Of a stretch of DNA of 64,000 nucleotides, positions 1-12,137 are shown piece after piece. The position numbers and the translations under genes were made by a program. Source of the stretch: Tetracentron sinense (Eukaryota > Streptophyta > Magnoliopsida > Trochodendrales > Trochodendraceae); the NCBI GenBank assembly GCA_015143295.1, contig CM026556.1, positions 23,188,547-23,252,546 of the forward strand. Direction: 5' to 3'. Position 1 is the stretch's first letter, and each line of letters starts with the position of its first letter. The notes below the pieces were generated by a model. That model was given only the letters and a program-made list of their open reading frames with translations. It ran no database searches and was not told the DNA's origin.

Positions 1-2190
1 CTTTGTATTTCTCGGGGCTCTCCTATGTTATCCCACCTTTTTTTCGCAGATGACTGCCTCATGTTTATCAAGGCAGATCTAGAAGAGGCTGATGTGCTCA
101 TGAAAATTCTTTCCAAATTTTGCTCGGCTTCGGAACAAGAATTGAATCTCCAAAAGTCCAGTATATCCTTCAGTTCCAACACCCCTTGGAAATTCTGAAA
201 AATCGTTGCAAAAGCCATGCATATGAAGTTACTCCACTCCCCAGATCATTATCTTGGTCTTCCTCCTCATCCTGGGAGATCTAAAGCCCACACTTTCAAT
301 TATCTGAAGCAACGAATTCTTACCAAGTTACAAGGTTGGAAGGGGTCCCTCCTTACTCAAGTGGGTCGGGGTGTTCTTATTAAAGCTGTGGCCCAAGCTC
401 TCCCATCCTATGTGATGAGTTGTTTTATACTCCCCAAAGGTTTGGCATAAGGCCCTCAATGCCGCGCTAGCAAAGTTTTGGTGGGGTCAACGGCATGAGG
501 AGAACAAGATACATTGGCACAATTGTGACTCTCTTTGCAAGCCGAAAAGTGTTGGTAGAATGGGCTTCAGGGATTTTTCCCTTTTTAACCAAGCTTTACT
601 AGCCAAGCAGGCTTGGCGGCTGCTTATCAATCCGAAATCATTGTGGGCTAGGGTGTTAAAAGGTAAATATTATCCTAGGAAAACCTTCATGCAAGCTCCT
701 GTGGGATCGAGACCCTCTTGAGGATGGAGAAGCATTTTAAAGGGTCGAGAGCTGCTCTCAAATGGTACTCGTTGGAATCTCGGTTCTGGATCTTCCATTA
801 GTATTTGGGAGGATGCTTGGATCCCATCTCTTCCTAAGTTCCAGTTGGTTTCTACAAAGCCCCCTCATTGTACTATTCACAAAGTCTCTCAACTCATTCA
901 TCATCAAACGGGAAAGTGGAATCTGAACCTTCTCCAACAGCTCCTCTTTCCAACTGAAATTCATGCCATCACTCAATTGAATCCTAGCCAGACAAACCAA
1001 GACGATACTATGATCTGGCACTTCACTAACAATGGACATTTTCAAGTAAAATCAGCCTACCACCTGGCTACATGTATAAAATTTGGTCTGGCTTCAAATG
1101 GCGGCGCGTCCTCTTCTCATTCCGAGGAAAGATTCTGGAATAGGATATGGGAGCTCCCTATGCCCCTAAAAATCCAGATTTTCCTTTGGAGACTCCTTAA
1201 AGGGTCCCTGCCAGTGACAGAAAGATTAAAGGCCCGAAGAATCCCGGTGGATGATATGTGTGGGCTTTGTGGGGCTGACTCTGAAACTGCTACTCATCTA
1301 TTTTGTCAATGCCCTTTTGCGAGGTGTATTTGGTTTGGCCTTGCTCTCCATGGTCGACTACCTCAGACAATTATTAGATCTCATGTTGATTGGTGGAGAG
1401 AGTGGTCGACCCACCCAGAGTTTTTCTCGGAAGGATACGGGATTTCCATCCTTATCATCTCCATGCTTTGGGCTATATGGAAAGCTCAAAATGGTAAACT
1501 TTTTGAAGGCCAAATACCCTGCCCTCAAAAAACCATGGTCACTGCTGTGAAATTTGCTAGAGAGATTTCGTTCTAACAGGTTTCCTCTCAGGTGGTCGTG
1601 GGTCCTAGACCGCCTCCCCGTCCTCCAGATTGTCAGCCACCACTGATGGACTGGCTTAAAATAAATGTGGACGGGGCGTGCAGCCCGATACTACCTTTGC
1701 TGGTGTGGGTATCATTATCAGAGACCATCGGGGTCTTACTATCTTCGGTCATTCCTTTCCCATTGATGCTGCTAGTGCGTGCATCGCCGAAGCAAAAGCC
1801 CTTTTCATAGGCTTATCTATCGCGGAGAGTCACGGATAGAACAAGTTCATTCTAGAGGGGGATGCCTCTCAGCTTATGGATGTACTGAATAACAAAAACC
1901 AGGACATTTACTGGGACGTAGCTACAATCATGAAGGACGTAAAAGCTTTTTGGAATCATTTTTTGAATGCTGAAGCTCACGCCATTCCTAGATCAGCAAA
2001 TGGAGAAGCTCATCTCCTAGCCAAGAGAGCCCTGAAATGGCGAAAATCTGGAATTCCCAGCCCCTGTGCTCGGCTGGGTGTTTCCTATCCCTTTGATCCG
2101 GGGACTGGGTGATTTCCCCAGCCTGTGTTGTAATTCCTGTTTCTGTTCTCTACTTAATGCAATTACCTTTTCACCAAAAAAAAAAAAAAA
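1..2190 (+). mobile_element. L1-type LINE, 3' fragment (RT end, zf-RVT, RNase H, poly-A)
   Basis: The window opens inside the ORF2 of a plant L1-type non-LTR retrotransposon. The reverse transcriptase box FADD is at about 43-54, followed by the RT C-terminal region (YLGLP, GWKG, LIKAV) to about 450. The frame then changes and continues with WWGQ, SIWEDAW and the zf-RVT region at about 1130-1400 (FWNRIW, FLWRLL, CGLCG, ETATHLF). An RNase H domain follows at about 1640-2050 (INVDGA, LEGDASQLMDVL, ANGEAHLLAKRA). A 15-base poly-A tail ends the element at 2190. The reading frame is broken by stops near 196, 718 and 1574 and by frame changes near 446-451 and in the RNase H near 1750-1860. The element is dead, and its 5' part lies before the window. 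Confidence 0.9.
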
Positions 2191-2307
2191 TTTAGGTACA
2201 TCTCGCTGTGGACAGTATTTAGAGATCCATCAGCCAATCGCAACCTTGAGTTTAATCCCACCCACGGGTCAACACATGTCCCTTTTAACACCTATGAATC
2301 TTTGTTA

Positions 2308-2677
2308 GAGCACCTTCAACGCACTCCCTAAAGTCTACAATATCGTCATTATAGTTAGCTTGCTTTTCAAAAACGTTTGCTCCAACGCACTCTCTAAACT
2401 GGAACCCCATTTTGGCGGAAGGGATTTTGCTAGGCAATGATGCCAAGCGTTTCTCTTCCGCCAAATGATATTTTAATAAAAAAAATTTGTACTTTTCTAA
2501 AAAGCTGTTGAAATCTGTATCTCAACGGCTCAAAAAAAAATAGTATTTAATTGATATAGAGAATAAATAGGGAGTTTGGGTTGGAGTTGCAAGTACAAAA
2601 AGAGGATTCTTAAAAAATTTAAAACTCCATTTTAGAGTAAAAAAATGGAACTTTTAGAGATAGGGTTGGGGATGCTC
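2308..2677. mobile_element. MITE, PIF/Harbinger type
   Basis: The ends are inverted repeats: GAGCACCTTCAACGCACTCC on the left and, read on the other strand, GAGCATCCCCAACCCTATCT on the right. TTA flanks both ends (2305-2307 and 2678-2680), as expected for the 3-bp target duplication of PIF/Harbinger elements. The 370 bp between have no ORF. The gagcatccccaaccc terminus is common in plant MITEs. Confidence 0.75.
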
Positions 2678-3177
2678 TTAAGATTCTCAACAATGTAACA
2701 TTGGGTTTTTTTTTTTTTTAATGAATCCTAAGGTTAAAATTTTCATTCCTAGGATTAATTTTTTTTCTCTAAGAACTAAGGCTAGTTTTCTGAACCCTAA
2801 GATTTAGTGAATCTAACAACTATTTTTTTGTTGGTATTTCAATTGAAATCACTAACGATAGTTAAGGGAAGTAGGGTCTGGCTTCTCTTTGTCCATACTT
2901 TAACGGAAGTAGGTCCTGGAAGGGGAGCAAAGTGGACTTAGCATTGGTCAATATGTAATTTACTCAAAAAAAAAGTAAAAGAAAAGTATGTGGGTAAATG
3001 CGTCAGATCTAGGTCTATGACAATGTCAACCGGGGCCTAACTCAATTAATAGTTGGACTACAAATGCAAGACATTGTCCAGGTAGGGTCCAAGTTTTGAT
3101 TGAGAGGTCCGTATCATCTTTGAAAAGAAGAGGCATCTTGTAAAGAAGAGGCTTGACTTCTCTTTTTCATAGACTTA
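2678..3177. other. Spacer with no recognised feature
   Basis: AT-rich, with a poly-T tract near 2709 and several loose copies of cctaagg-like words around 2740-2810. I see no coding potential and no terminal repeats that I could pair. Confidence 0.6.
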
Positions 3178-4214
3178 TGTCACGATCATCTCGTTCAGTG
3201 CACTGCAAATCTCGTCCAGTGCCCTGCAATTGGCCACGACCCACGACTTTGTAAATTGTGTATATGTGAGTCATGTAAAGTATTCGGGATATGTTTGTAA
3301 ATGCTATTTGTAGTCAAGGGTAGTTTAGATACAAAAGTTTGAGACAAAGTTGTAAATAGCTAGTATGACTCCTCCAATAGGGAAAATGTTTCCTTCTGAA
3401 AATGGGGCAAAGTTTATTTTCCTACCCTGAGGAGAGGTGAGCAATGTGAGTCCTTGTACATGTCCCTTGGGAATTTCCTAGCAAGCTCAATCTCTTTATA
3501 ATTGTAGTCTATAACCTATTCTCTTAAGGATCAATAGAGCTTCAAGTTGTCTCGGATTGCTTAAGTGTTGCTATAGGTTACTTACATTACCCTTTATTGA
3601 ATTAGTGTGTTTGTCACTTGAGGGAACATTCCTCGGGTGAGTGTATTGTGATTGGGTCACTCGCAAGTGTAGCCGTGTGCTGCACGGTCGCTTTGCTTAA
3701 CATGATATTGGACTATGACTGTTGGAATCAGAGCGGTCAATGTGGTCCTTTAGAAAGTTGAAATCATCCCCTCGAGACCGAAACGAACGAACAAAGAGCG
3801 GATTGAGGACCTTGAGTCGCAAACATCGCAACTCCGCTGTCTTGCAGACAGACTTGCACGACTTGTTGAGCATGTTGATGGGATCGAGATGGAGAAAAAT
3901 AACGTTGCAAGTGCTACAAAGGTGCTTAGCAAGGACTTTAGGACTATGGCACAAGCCTTACAAGCCAGTTCCAGAACCAAAACTATGTTGTGCCCATGAA
4001 CTCGAGAAGTTCTTGTTCGATATGGAACATACTTTGGGGTTGTTAGGCACAACTCAGAAGCGACCAAAGTTACTATGGCCACTATGTATTTGGTGGGTGA
4101 TGCTAAATTATGTTGGTGAACAAAATATGATGATATGGTTAGTGATTGTTGTACTAATGACTCTAATTGGGAATATTTAAAGAGAGAATTGAATGCCCAA
4201 TTCTTCCCTGAGAA
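3178..4214 (+). mobile_element. Ty3/gypsy element, 5' end only (LTR, PBS, start of gag)
   Basis: The LTR starts TGTCACGATC at 3178 and runs to roughly 3705. It is followed by TGGAATCAGAGC at about 3723, close to the initiator-Met tRNA primer site TGGTATCAGAGC. Gag follows on the + strand, with the retrotransposon gag signatures TMYLVGDAKLWW and LKRELNAQFFPENV. The clade looks like Tekay/Del. The rest of the element is not in the window: the sequence is cut at 4214/4215 by the LTR of the next, oppositely oriented element. It is broken. Confidence 0.75.
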
Positions 4215-6395
4215 TGTAGCGACCCAAAATATCCCTTAGGAGTTAGGGATACTTTGGCTTATGATGTGCCATATGCAATACCAAACCTTCCTATAAAAAT
4301 ACCCAATGCATAACATAGTGGAAACAAAGAATAGTGCGGAAGCGTAAACTTAAAATTTTCTTTTATACATATGACTGTATTTTAAGTTTGTGCAATAAAT
4401 AAACCAAAACGAGAGTGGGTATGCCCACTCATCAAAATACAAATGTAATCTCTCCCTCACCAACTCTCAATAATATCCAGAATAAGGCCACCTGTCAAAG
4501 TTCCTATCCTCTTCTAACTGAGCCTCTATCGGCTCCTCCTCACCGTAGTCCTCCTCGACCCACGGACTGGGATTGCAAATGTCGAACTGACCTGCAGACA
4601 TAAAATGTACGACTGAGCATGAAATACTCAGCGTGTACAAACCGCTAGCTAACAATGTTATAATAACAATAATATCACATGCTAGTATTTAAAAGAATAC
4701 AATTCATAAATTCATGCTTAGCACCCATCATAGAAAACCATTCGTCAAATCTTATCTTTCGTGGAAAACAAAACATCTTGTATAAGCCTTATGAGTTCTT
4801 ATGAGTTTCTTATGAGCTTATGAGTTCTTATGAGCCTTATGAGTTCTTGTGAGTTTTTTATGAGTTCATGTGAATTCCTTATAAACTTATGAGCCTTGTG
4901 ATCCTTGGAGACTCGTGAAACGATCTTAGACATGATCCGTGGAGCTTGTGAGCACTTATGAGCCTTGTAACTAATCTTAGACTTATGCCTTTCTTGTGGG
5001 TTCTTAGAAGCCTTGTGAGACTTATGATCCTTGGAGCTTATGCAAGATCTTAGACATGATCCTTGTGAGCATGAGGTAACCAATCTTATAAATACCAACC
5101 CAAAGTTTGGCATTGTCAATGCTTATGAACTTATACTTCTTCTTCTGAATTTTCCTTTGAAAACCTTTTTTATTATTCTTAAAGTACCATGCTTATGAGA
5201 AACCTCGGTCATGTAAAACATAGAGTGCGTGGATTGCTTGTGAGCATCACAATATATTTAGGAAACCTTAAACATTTCCTACATGTTCATGCAAGACATA
5301 TTCACATCATAGTATACGTAGAAAAATTCTAAAAACATGGAACATCTTCATTCATGACATTAAATCACAATAATCTTGGCCATTAAACCTATTTCATTAA
5401 CGTCATACCCAGATCACATTTTCTTTAAAGATAATGACCAAAAATAGATTTATCATTGACCTTGAGAAATCCCCCAATTTTAAACCCTTATTTCTAGGTT
5501 AAGTCATAGTAAGATTAGAGAATAGATAAATTTGCTTATGAAATTAAAACAAACTAGTTAGTAGAGTGTAGTTACAATTTCTATTCAAAATCATACATTT
5601 ATTCCTCTTTTTCAATATTTGTATCATAACAAAGCTAGGTAGTAGAAGGTACCTACCTTTAGAATTGAAGAAAAAGGCTTGAGAAGGGTTAAGAATATGA
5701 GATCCAAGCTCTAAGGAAGGATCCAAGCTTGAAGAAGGAAACTCAAGCTCCACCTTGATCACCCAAAAGAAACCCTAGCTTCTCCCCTTTCTCCCTCTCT
5801 AAACTCTCTCAATTTCTCTCAAAACTATGTCTTGAGGGTTCATGAAACCCTAACACACGAAATTAGGTATATATAGGCAAAGGGGTGGCCAAAAGACCAA
5901 CATACCCTTAATGAAATGGTTTAAAAGACCAAACAGGGAAAAATTACAGGGGCCCGATCGACCGGCTTGGAGGGGCGGTCGACCGACTAGGCTAACAAAA
6001 ACATTATGGCCAATTTTTGGGCCACAAACCATACAGTTGGTCAACCGGCCTTGAATCCCAAGTCACTATTATCCCATTTTGGGCCTTTTCGAGACAGCCG
6101 GTTGACCGACCTTGAGGGGCAGTCGACCGGCCTTTGCAGAACTTGACCATTTCTCTTGTTTTTTCTCTTTTTTCACACTTAGAGTGATTCCACTCTTCCA
6201 TTAATTTACTAAGAGTGCTTCCACTTTTTTCCTTCGCTTAACACCTATATACATATATATTTTTGGTTACAACTCATTTTATTCATAATTCATACACCAT
6301 AACACATAGAAGACCCTTTTTTTTTTTTTTTATACCAAAATCACTATTCACAGATACTTTTCACCAACTAGGTAATTGAGTTTCAGGGCTCTACA
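4215..6395 (-). repeat. 3' LTR of the Tekay-type element
   Basis: On the minus strand it reads TGTAGAGCCC ... GGTCGCTACA, 2181 bp, with TG/CA ends. A TATA-like tatatata lies at about 5867-5875. Upstream of it in the element's sense is a cluster of GGTCGACCG-type palindromes at 5955-6145. Downstream is a degenerate array of cttatgag words at 4790-5070. Its partner is the split 5' LTR. Confidence 0.85.
4790..5070 (-). repeat. Degenerate cttatgag/ttcttgtgag tandem array in the LTR
   Basis: Short units such as gagttcttatgagcctt recur with variation, and the same array is present in the partner LTR at 21890-22230. A looser form is seen in the related LTR at 23640-23800. The apparent minus-strand ORF here (SKDHKSHKA-like repeats) is just this array translated. 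Confidence 0.7.
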
Positions 6396-7700
6396 TCCTC
6401 TCCCTAGAGAAATTTTGTCCTCGAAATTAGAATGAAGCACAAAATACATGAGATAAACTAAACAAACAACTGAGGGTACTTTTCTTTTACTTCAGCCTCG
6501 TGCTCCCACGTGGCTTCTTCTCTAGCATGATGTTGTCGTCGAATAAGAACCAAGGAAATCATCTTATTACGTAAAAAACTTGATCTCTACGGTCCAAAAT
6601 CTGAACTAGTTGTTCCACCAAGGTGAGATCCTCACGGATTTCTAATGGATCTAGGTCTATGACATGGGAAGGATCCGGGATGTACTTCTGGAGCATGGAC
6701 ACATGGAACACGTTGTGAACCGCTGCCATGTGAGTGGGTAGAGCAACCCGATAAGCAACTTCACCAACTTGGGTGATGATCTCAAATGGACCCACATACC
6801 TCGGGCTGAGCTTGCCCCTTTTGCCGAATCTCATAACACCCTTTGTCGGTGAAACCTTAACAAACACCAAATCGCTAACACTAAACTCAAGATCTCGTCT
6901 ATGGGTGTCAGTATAGCTCTTCTGCCTATATTGAGCTGTCTTCAACCTCTCCCTGATGATTTTGACCCTATCGGTGGTCTGCTCAATCAACTCGGGACCC
7001 AATATTTTTCTTTCTCCAACTTCATCCTAGTATAGAGGAGACCTGCAACTTTGCCCATACAAGACCTCGAAAGGTGTCATTTGGATGCTCACTTGATAAC
7101 TGTTATTGTAGGCGAACTCCACCAATGGCAAGTGATCCTTCCAACTACCTTTGAAGTCCAACATGCAAGTTCAGAGCATTTCCTCTATAATCTGGTTCAT
7201 TCTCTCGGTCTGCCCATCTATCTGAGGATGAAAGGTGGTGCTAAAGTCCAAATGGGAACCCATAACGCTCTAGAAGATTCTCCAGAACCTAGAAGTGAAT
7301 CTTGGACCCTTGTCTGAAATAATACTCACTGGCACCCCATGCAACCGAACCATTCTTTGATGTACAATGCAACAAGCTGGTTCGTGTTGAACGTAGTCTG
7401 AGAAGGTAAGAAATGGTCGGACTTCGTCAAACGGTCAACCACCACCCAGATGGCATCAGAGTTCATCACTGACCTTGGTAACCCAACAATGAAATCCATA
7501 GAGATATTCTCCCATTTCCACTCAGGAATCAGAAGGGTTCGCAAAAGACCTGCTGGCCTCATATGCTCGGTCTTCACCTATTGGCACACTAAGCATATCA
7601 ACACATACTCTATAACCTCCCTTTCATCTTCCGCCACCAATAGTGCCTCTTCAGGTTCTGGTACATCTTCGTACCTCTAGGATACATAGTGTACTTGGAC
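6396..7700 (-). mobile_element. Integrase and chromodomain part of the Tekay-type pol
   Basis: Next to the purine tract that primes second-strand synthesis, the minus strand encodes the integrase C-terminal end ([44 protein letters not shown]) and the start of the chromodomain ([18 protein letters not shown]). Further on is integrase core sequence ([32 protein letters not shown] at 7326-7577). These motifs are characteristic of chromoviruses. The reading frame is broken. Confidence 0.85.
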
Positions 7701-7878
7701 CGGTGAGCTTCATCTAAGATCTCGCTCCTCAACTCTGCATCTACAAGAACACATAAATTCCCCTAAATGTGATAGCTCCATCACCATTCAAAGAGAATTC
7801 ATCACTCTCATTGCTAACTGTCTTATCTCTGTAAGCAATTAGTTCTACATCTGAACCCTGCAACTCTTAGATCCGAAC

Positions 7879-9230
7879 CTAGATATAAGGCCTGATCGTA
7901 AGATTAGCCATCAGTGGCCCAAAGTTGGGAATGCTGAAACTGGTATCGAGGTTCGCCATCACCTCCAACTTCTTCCACTCGCGAACCATCATATGGACTA
8001 CAAGTCCAGGAGGCTTCCTGCTTAGAGCATCTACTACCACGTTTGACTTACCCGTGTGGTATTGGATGAAACACTCAAAGTCTTTTATGTACTTCACCCA
8101 TTACCGCTACCTCATGTTCAACTCCTTTTAGGAAAATAGATATTTTAAGCTCTTATGATCTGTGAACACATCAAATTATTCCCTGTAAAGGTAGTACAGC
8201 CAAATCTTCAATGCAAACACCATTGCAGCAAGCTCTAAGTCGTGCATAGGATAGTTCTTTTCATGTGCATAGGCAATGACTTTCCCGCGCTGCACCAGAA
8301 CACATCCTAGCCTAACGTGCAAGGCATCACTATAAACTACAAAACTTTTACTCCCAGATGGCACTGTTAGAATGGGAGCCATAGTGAGCCACTTCTTCAA
8401 CTTCATGAAGCTATTTTCACACTTATCACTCCACACAAATTTGACATTTTTCTTCGTGAGGTACGTAAGTGGTGCCGCTAAGCTGGAGAATCCCTCTACG
8501 AATCTCCTATAGTAGCCTGCCAAACCAAGGAAACTACGTTTCTCGGTAACACTCCTAGGTCTCTCCCATCTAATCACTACCTCTATCTTTGTTGGATCCA
8601 CTGAAATGTCCTCGACTGATACCACGTGACCAAGGAACGTCACTTTCTCCAACCAAAATTTGCATTTACTCAACTTGGCATACAGTCTAGCACACGAAGA
8701 GTCTCAAGTATAAGACGAAGGTCTTGATCATGATCCTCCCATGTTTTGGAATACATCAAGATGTCGTCGACAAAAATAATGACACACCGATCAAGGAAAT
8801 GTCTGAACACCCGATTCATCAAATCCATAAAAGCAGCCGGCGCGTTCGTCAGACCGAAAGACATGACTAGGAACTCGTAGTGCCCGTACCGAGTCCTAAA
8901 GGTAGTTTTGGAAATGTCTTTAGCCTTGATCTTCAACTGATGATAATCCGATTGAAGATCAATCTTGGAGAAGAACCTTGCTCCTTTCAGTTGGTCAAAC
9001 AAGTCATCTATCCGAGGCAATGGGTAATGATTCTTGATCATAACCTTGTTCAACTACCTATAGTCGATACATATCCTCATCGACCCATTCTTCTTCTTCA
9101 CAAAGAGCACTGGGGCTCCCCACGGTGACACACTTGGTTGAATAAAACCACGTTGTTATAACTCTTCGATCTGCTCTTTCAACTCCTTAAGCTCTATTGG
9201 AGCCATCCTATATGGAGCCTTAGAAATTGG
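7879..9230 (-). mobile_element. Reverse transcriptase and RNase H part of the Tekay-type pol
   Basis: The RT is clear on the minus strand: [50 protein letters not shown] and [10 protein letters not shown], the last holding the catalytic FVDD box. It continues into [19 protein letters not shown] and the RNase H region ([30 protein letters not shown]). The order and wording are standard Ty3/gypsy. The frame is broken. Confidence 0.9.
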
Positions 9231-9339
9231 AGTAGTGCTAGGAGTAAGCTCTATCATAAACTCGATCTTTCGATCTAGAGGTAATCCAGGAAAATCCTCG
9301 AGAAACACGTCCATGTACTCACTCACGACTGGAATGGCT

Positions 9340-9780
9340 GAGGAGTCTTATGCCTCCGGATTTGAAAGACTTAGAGCCATTAGGCAAGCGATATCTCTCC
9401 TCTGTAGTCCACGGAAATGGAATGGTTTGACACCCTCTGACTTAAAATTTACCATCTTTTCAAAGTAAGCTACGTGCCCGTAGTGTGCAGCGAGCCAATC
9501 CATCCCGAGAATAACATCAAAGTCTACGTCTTGGAACTCAAGGATGATTAGATCGATTGACAACTCATGCTGCCCAACTTGGACTATACAATCCTGATAT
9601 CCTCAGTCTATATCAACCGACTTGCCAGCGGAGTCAAAATAGTCAATTCCTGACATAGATGACTCGGCTTAGAAGAGAAACCTTTGACGAAGCTAGGTGA
9701 CACAAAGGAATGTGTCGATCCCATGTCGATCAACACACGAGCTAAACACTTGCTCACTAGCAAAACGCCTGTGCATTATA
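9340..9780 (-). mobile_element. Aspartic protease part of the Tekay-type element
   Basis: The minus strand encodes DVDFDVILGMDWLAAHYGHV, the typical C-terminal motif (ILGMDWL) of the chromovirus retropepsin. Protease-type sequence continues toward 9770. It sits between gag and RT, as expected for Ty3 elements. Confidence 0.75.
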
Positions 9781-9949
9781 ATTAACTCACTTCAATAAAT
9801 TTCAGGAATGACATACATCGAGTATAGGTATAATGTTATACACATAAGCAAACATAGTATCTAAAAGAATCGTTTATAGCTTAGAGAATTTTCAGCTTTA
9901 GCATACCTTGCACAACATCATTAGATGCATATGCGTGTCTTTCAGTCAA

Positions 9950-11165
9950 GGCAAAGACCCAGCCCTGGTTTTTCTTATAAGGCGGTGGCATAGGCAATGT
10001 GGGTCATGAGGGTCTAGAGGTGGAAGCTTGTGAAGAACCCTGCAGAGCAGTTTGACGAATTGCGGGTCTGCTCCCCTGAGGATAGACCCACGACTGTCGA
10101 CGTGGATAATCTCTAATCATGTGGCCCTACTCGCCACAATGGAAGCACCCACCCAATGCTCTCTGACACTCTCCAGTTGAGTGCATCCGGCCATAATAAT
10201 CACACTCCTCAAAAGATAATGAGGATGCAGATGGCACATATCTGGTGCCCTAAGAAAAAGTCGGGTGAGGTGCTTGTGAAGTAGTTGGACGAGGCACTAG
10301 TGGTGCAAAAGGAGGCTTCTGTGTCTGCGTAGGTCTAGGATCTGGATATGGGGAAGTCCTGGCCCTCTTCTCCGGTTGTGCTGAGCCACTGGATTGACCC
10401 CTATACATAACTCTCTCGAAGCTTCTCTTTCTCCTCCTCAGAAACTCCTCTGAATTCCTCTCGGCGATCTTTGCTTTCCCCACAATCTCCCTCCAAGACT
10501 CCACCAGGAGTATAGAGTCTCGATCCTTGATAAAGGCTTTCAGCCCGTTCTCAAACTTCCTGACTCGCATCTCCTCTATCGTGATCAGGTGTGGTGCGAA
10601 TCGTGACAACTCAACAAACTTGGCCTCATACTCAGCCACGCTTATCTCTCCTTGTACCAGAGATATGAACTTCATCTCTTTCTGCTGTCTGACAATCTGG
10701 GAGAAATATTGCCCATAGAAGGCATCAAGGAACTCTCCCCAAGACCATGCCCTCCTGTCCTGGTAGTGTCTCTCTGCCTCAGTGCTGCTCTCCACCAATG
10801 ATCAGCTTCCCTTTCCATAATGAAGGCAGCCTAGTCTACTCTCTACTCATCTATGTAGTGAAGAGCAAGGAAGATCTTCTTGAGTTGCATAATCCACGTC
10901 TCTGCAACCATGGGGTCTGAAGTCCCATAGAACGTAAGAAGATGGAGCCTTCGGAACGCCTCGAGACCCGAAGTATGATGTGTAGGAGGTAGATGCACCA
11001 GTGCAGTAGCAGCAGTGGGCTGTCTAGCTACTAGCGTGGTTATGGTCTTGACCATAGTATTTAGCAGCTGAGATATGTCGAGCTGATCATCACCCGATAA
11101 AGGGTCTCCTCCATTACTGTTACTCCTAGTCTGGTAACCGCGACCCCGACTGCAACGTCTCATGA
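9950..11165 (-). mobile_element. Gag of the Tekay-type element
   Basis: The minus strand carries the retrotransposon gag domain (WGEFLDAFYGQYF, QGEISVAEYEAKFVELSRFA) at 10250-10798 and an N-terminal part with DISQLLNTM at 10843-11165. A CCHC zinc knuckle (CFHCG ... GHMIRDYP) is readable near 10110-10160. The primer site follows near 11640. The coding sequence is broken. Confidence 0.85.
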
Positions 11166-11653
11166 AAAATCCTGAGAACAGTAGCAAAAACCAAACTTTA
11201 CCGAATATAATAATACATTGAGCAAAAAAACATAAAGCATACATTAATGCATACCACTCATAACATAAGAACATACTTAAAGTTAGCTTGCTAAGACACA
11301 AGATTGGTTTAGTTACAACCGGTTATGGACTAAGACTAAACGATTAGTCTATACTTAGAATACAACTCATTTCTCATCCTAATGCCTCGTTTTCATCATG
11401 GTATCGGACTCTAAGTGACCTCAGAGAACCTAATGCTGATACCATTTCTAGTATCAGACCTATCATTTTGAATTCACCTGAGTTTTAAATTCAACTCAAA
11501 GAACATTTTAGCCTTAGGGACTTAATGCCTTAGCTCTGATATGATACCCACTCTGGTATCATACATAACTTTGGAATTCATCTGAGTTCTAAGTTTAACT
11601 CAGAGAACAACCTAACCCTAGTGAACCTAATGCCTTGGCTCTGATACCACCTC

Positions 11654-12137
11654 TGTCGCGACCCAAAATACCCTTAAGATTTAGGGATACTTTGGCTTAT
11701 GATGTGTCATATCCGATACCAAACCTTCCTGTAAAAATACCAAAGGCATAACATAGTGGAAACATAGAATAGTGCAGAAGCATAAACTTAAAATTTTCTT
11801 TTATACATATGGCTGTATTCCAAGTTTGTACAATAAATAAACCAAAACGAGAGTGGACATGCCACTCATCAAAATACAAATGTAATATCTCCCTCACCCA
11901 CTCTCAATAATATCCAGGAATAGGCCACCTATCAAGGTTCCTATCCTCTTCTGACTAAGCCTCTATCGGCTCCTCCTCACCGTAGCCCTCCTCGACACAC
12001 GAACTGGGATTACAAATGTCAAACTGACCTGTCAACATAAAATGTACAGCTGAGCATGGAATACTCAGTGTGTACAAACCGCTAGCTAACAATGCTATAA
12101 TAACAATAATATCACATGCAAGTACTTAAAAGAATAC
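11654..12137 (-). repeat. 5' LTR of the Tekay-type element, first piece
   Basis: It matches 4215-4700 of the partner LTR almost base for base. It ends in aatac, where the Tat-like element begins. The adjoining primer site reads TGGTATCAGAGC on the minus strand. Confidence 0.85.

Noticed and set aside
845-1576. 243-codon ORF as a host gene
   Set aside because: It contains the LINE zf-RVT domain and is part of the LINE ORF2.
3722-4180. 152-codon ORF as a host gene
   Set aside because: It starts at the primer site of an LTR element and the surrounding frame carries retrotransposon gag motifs.
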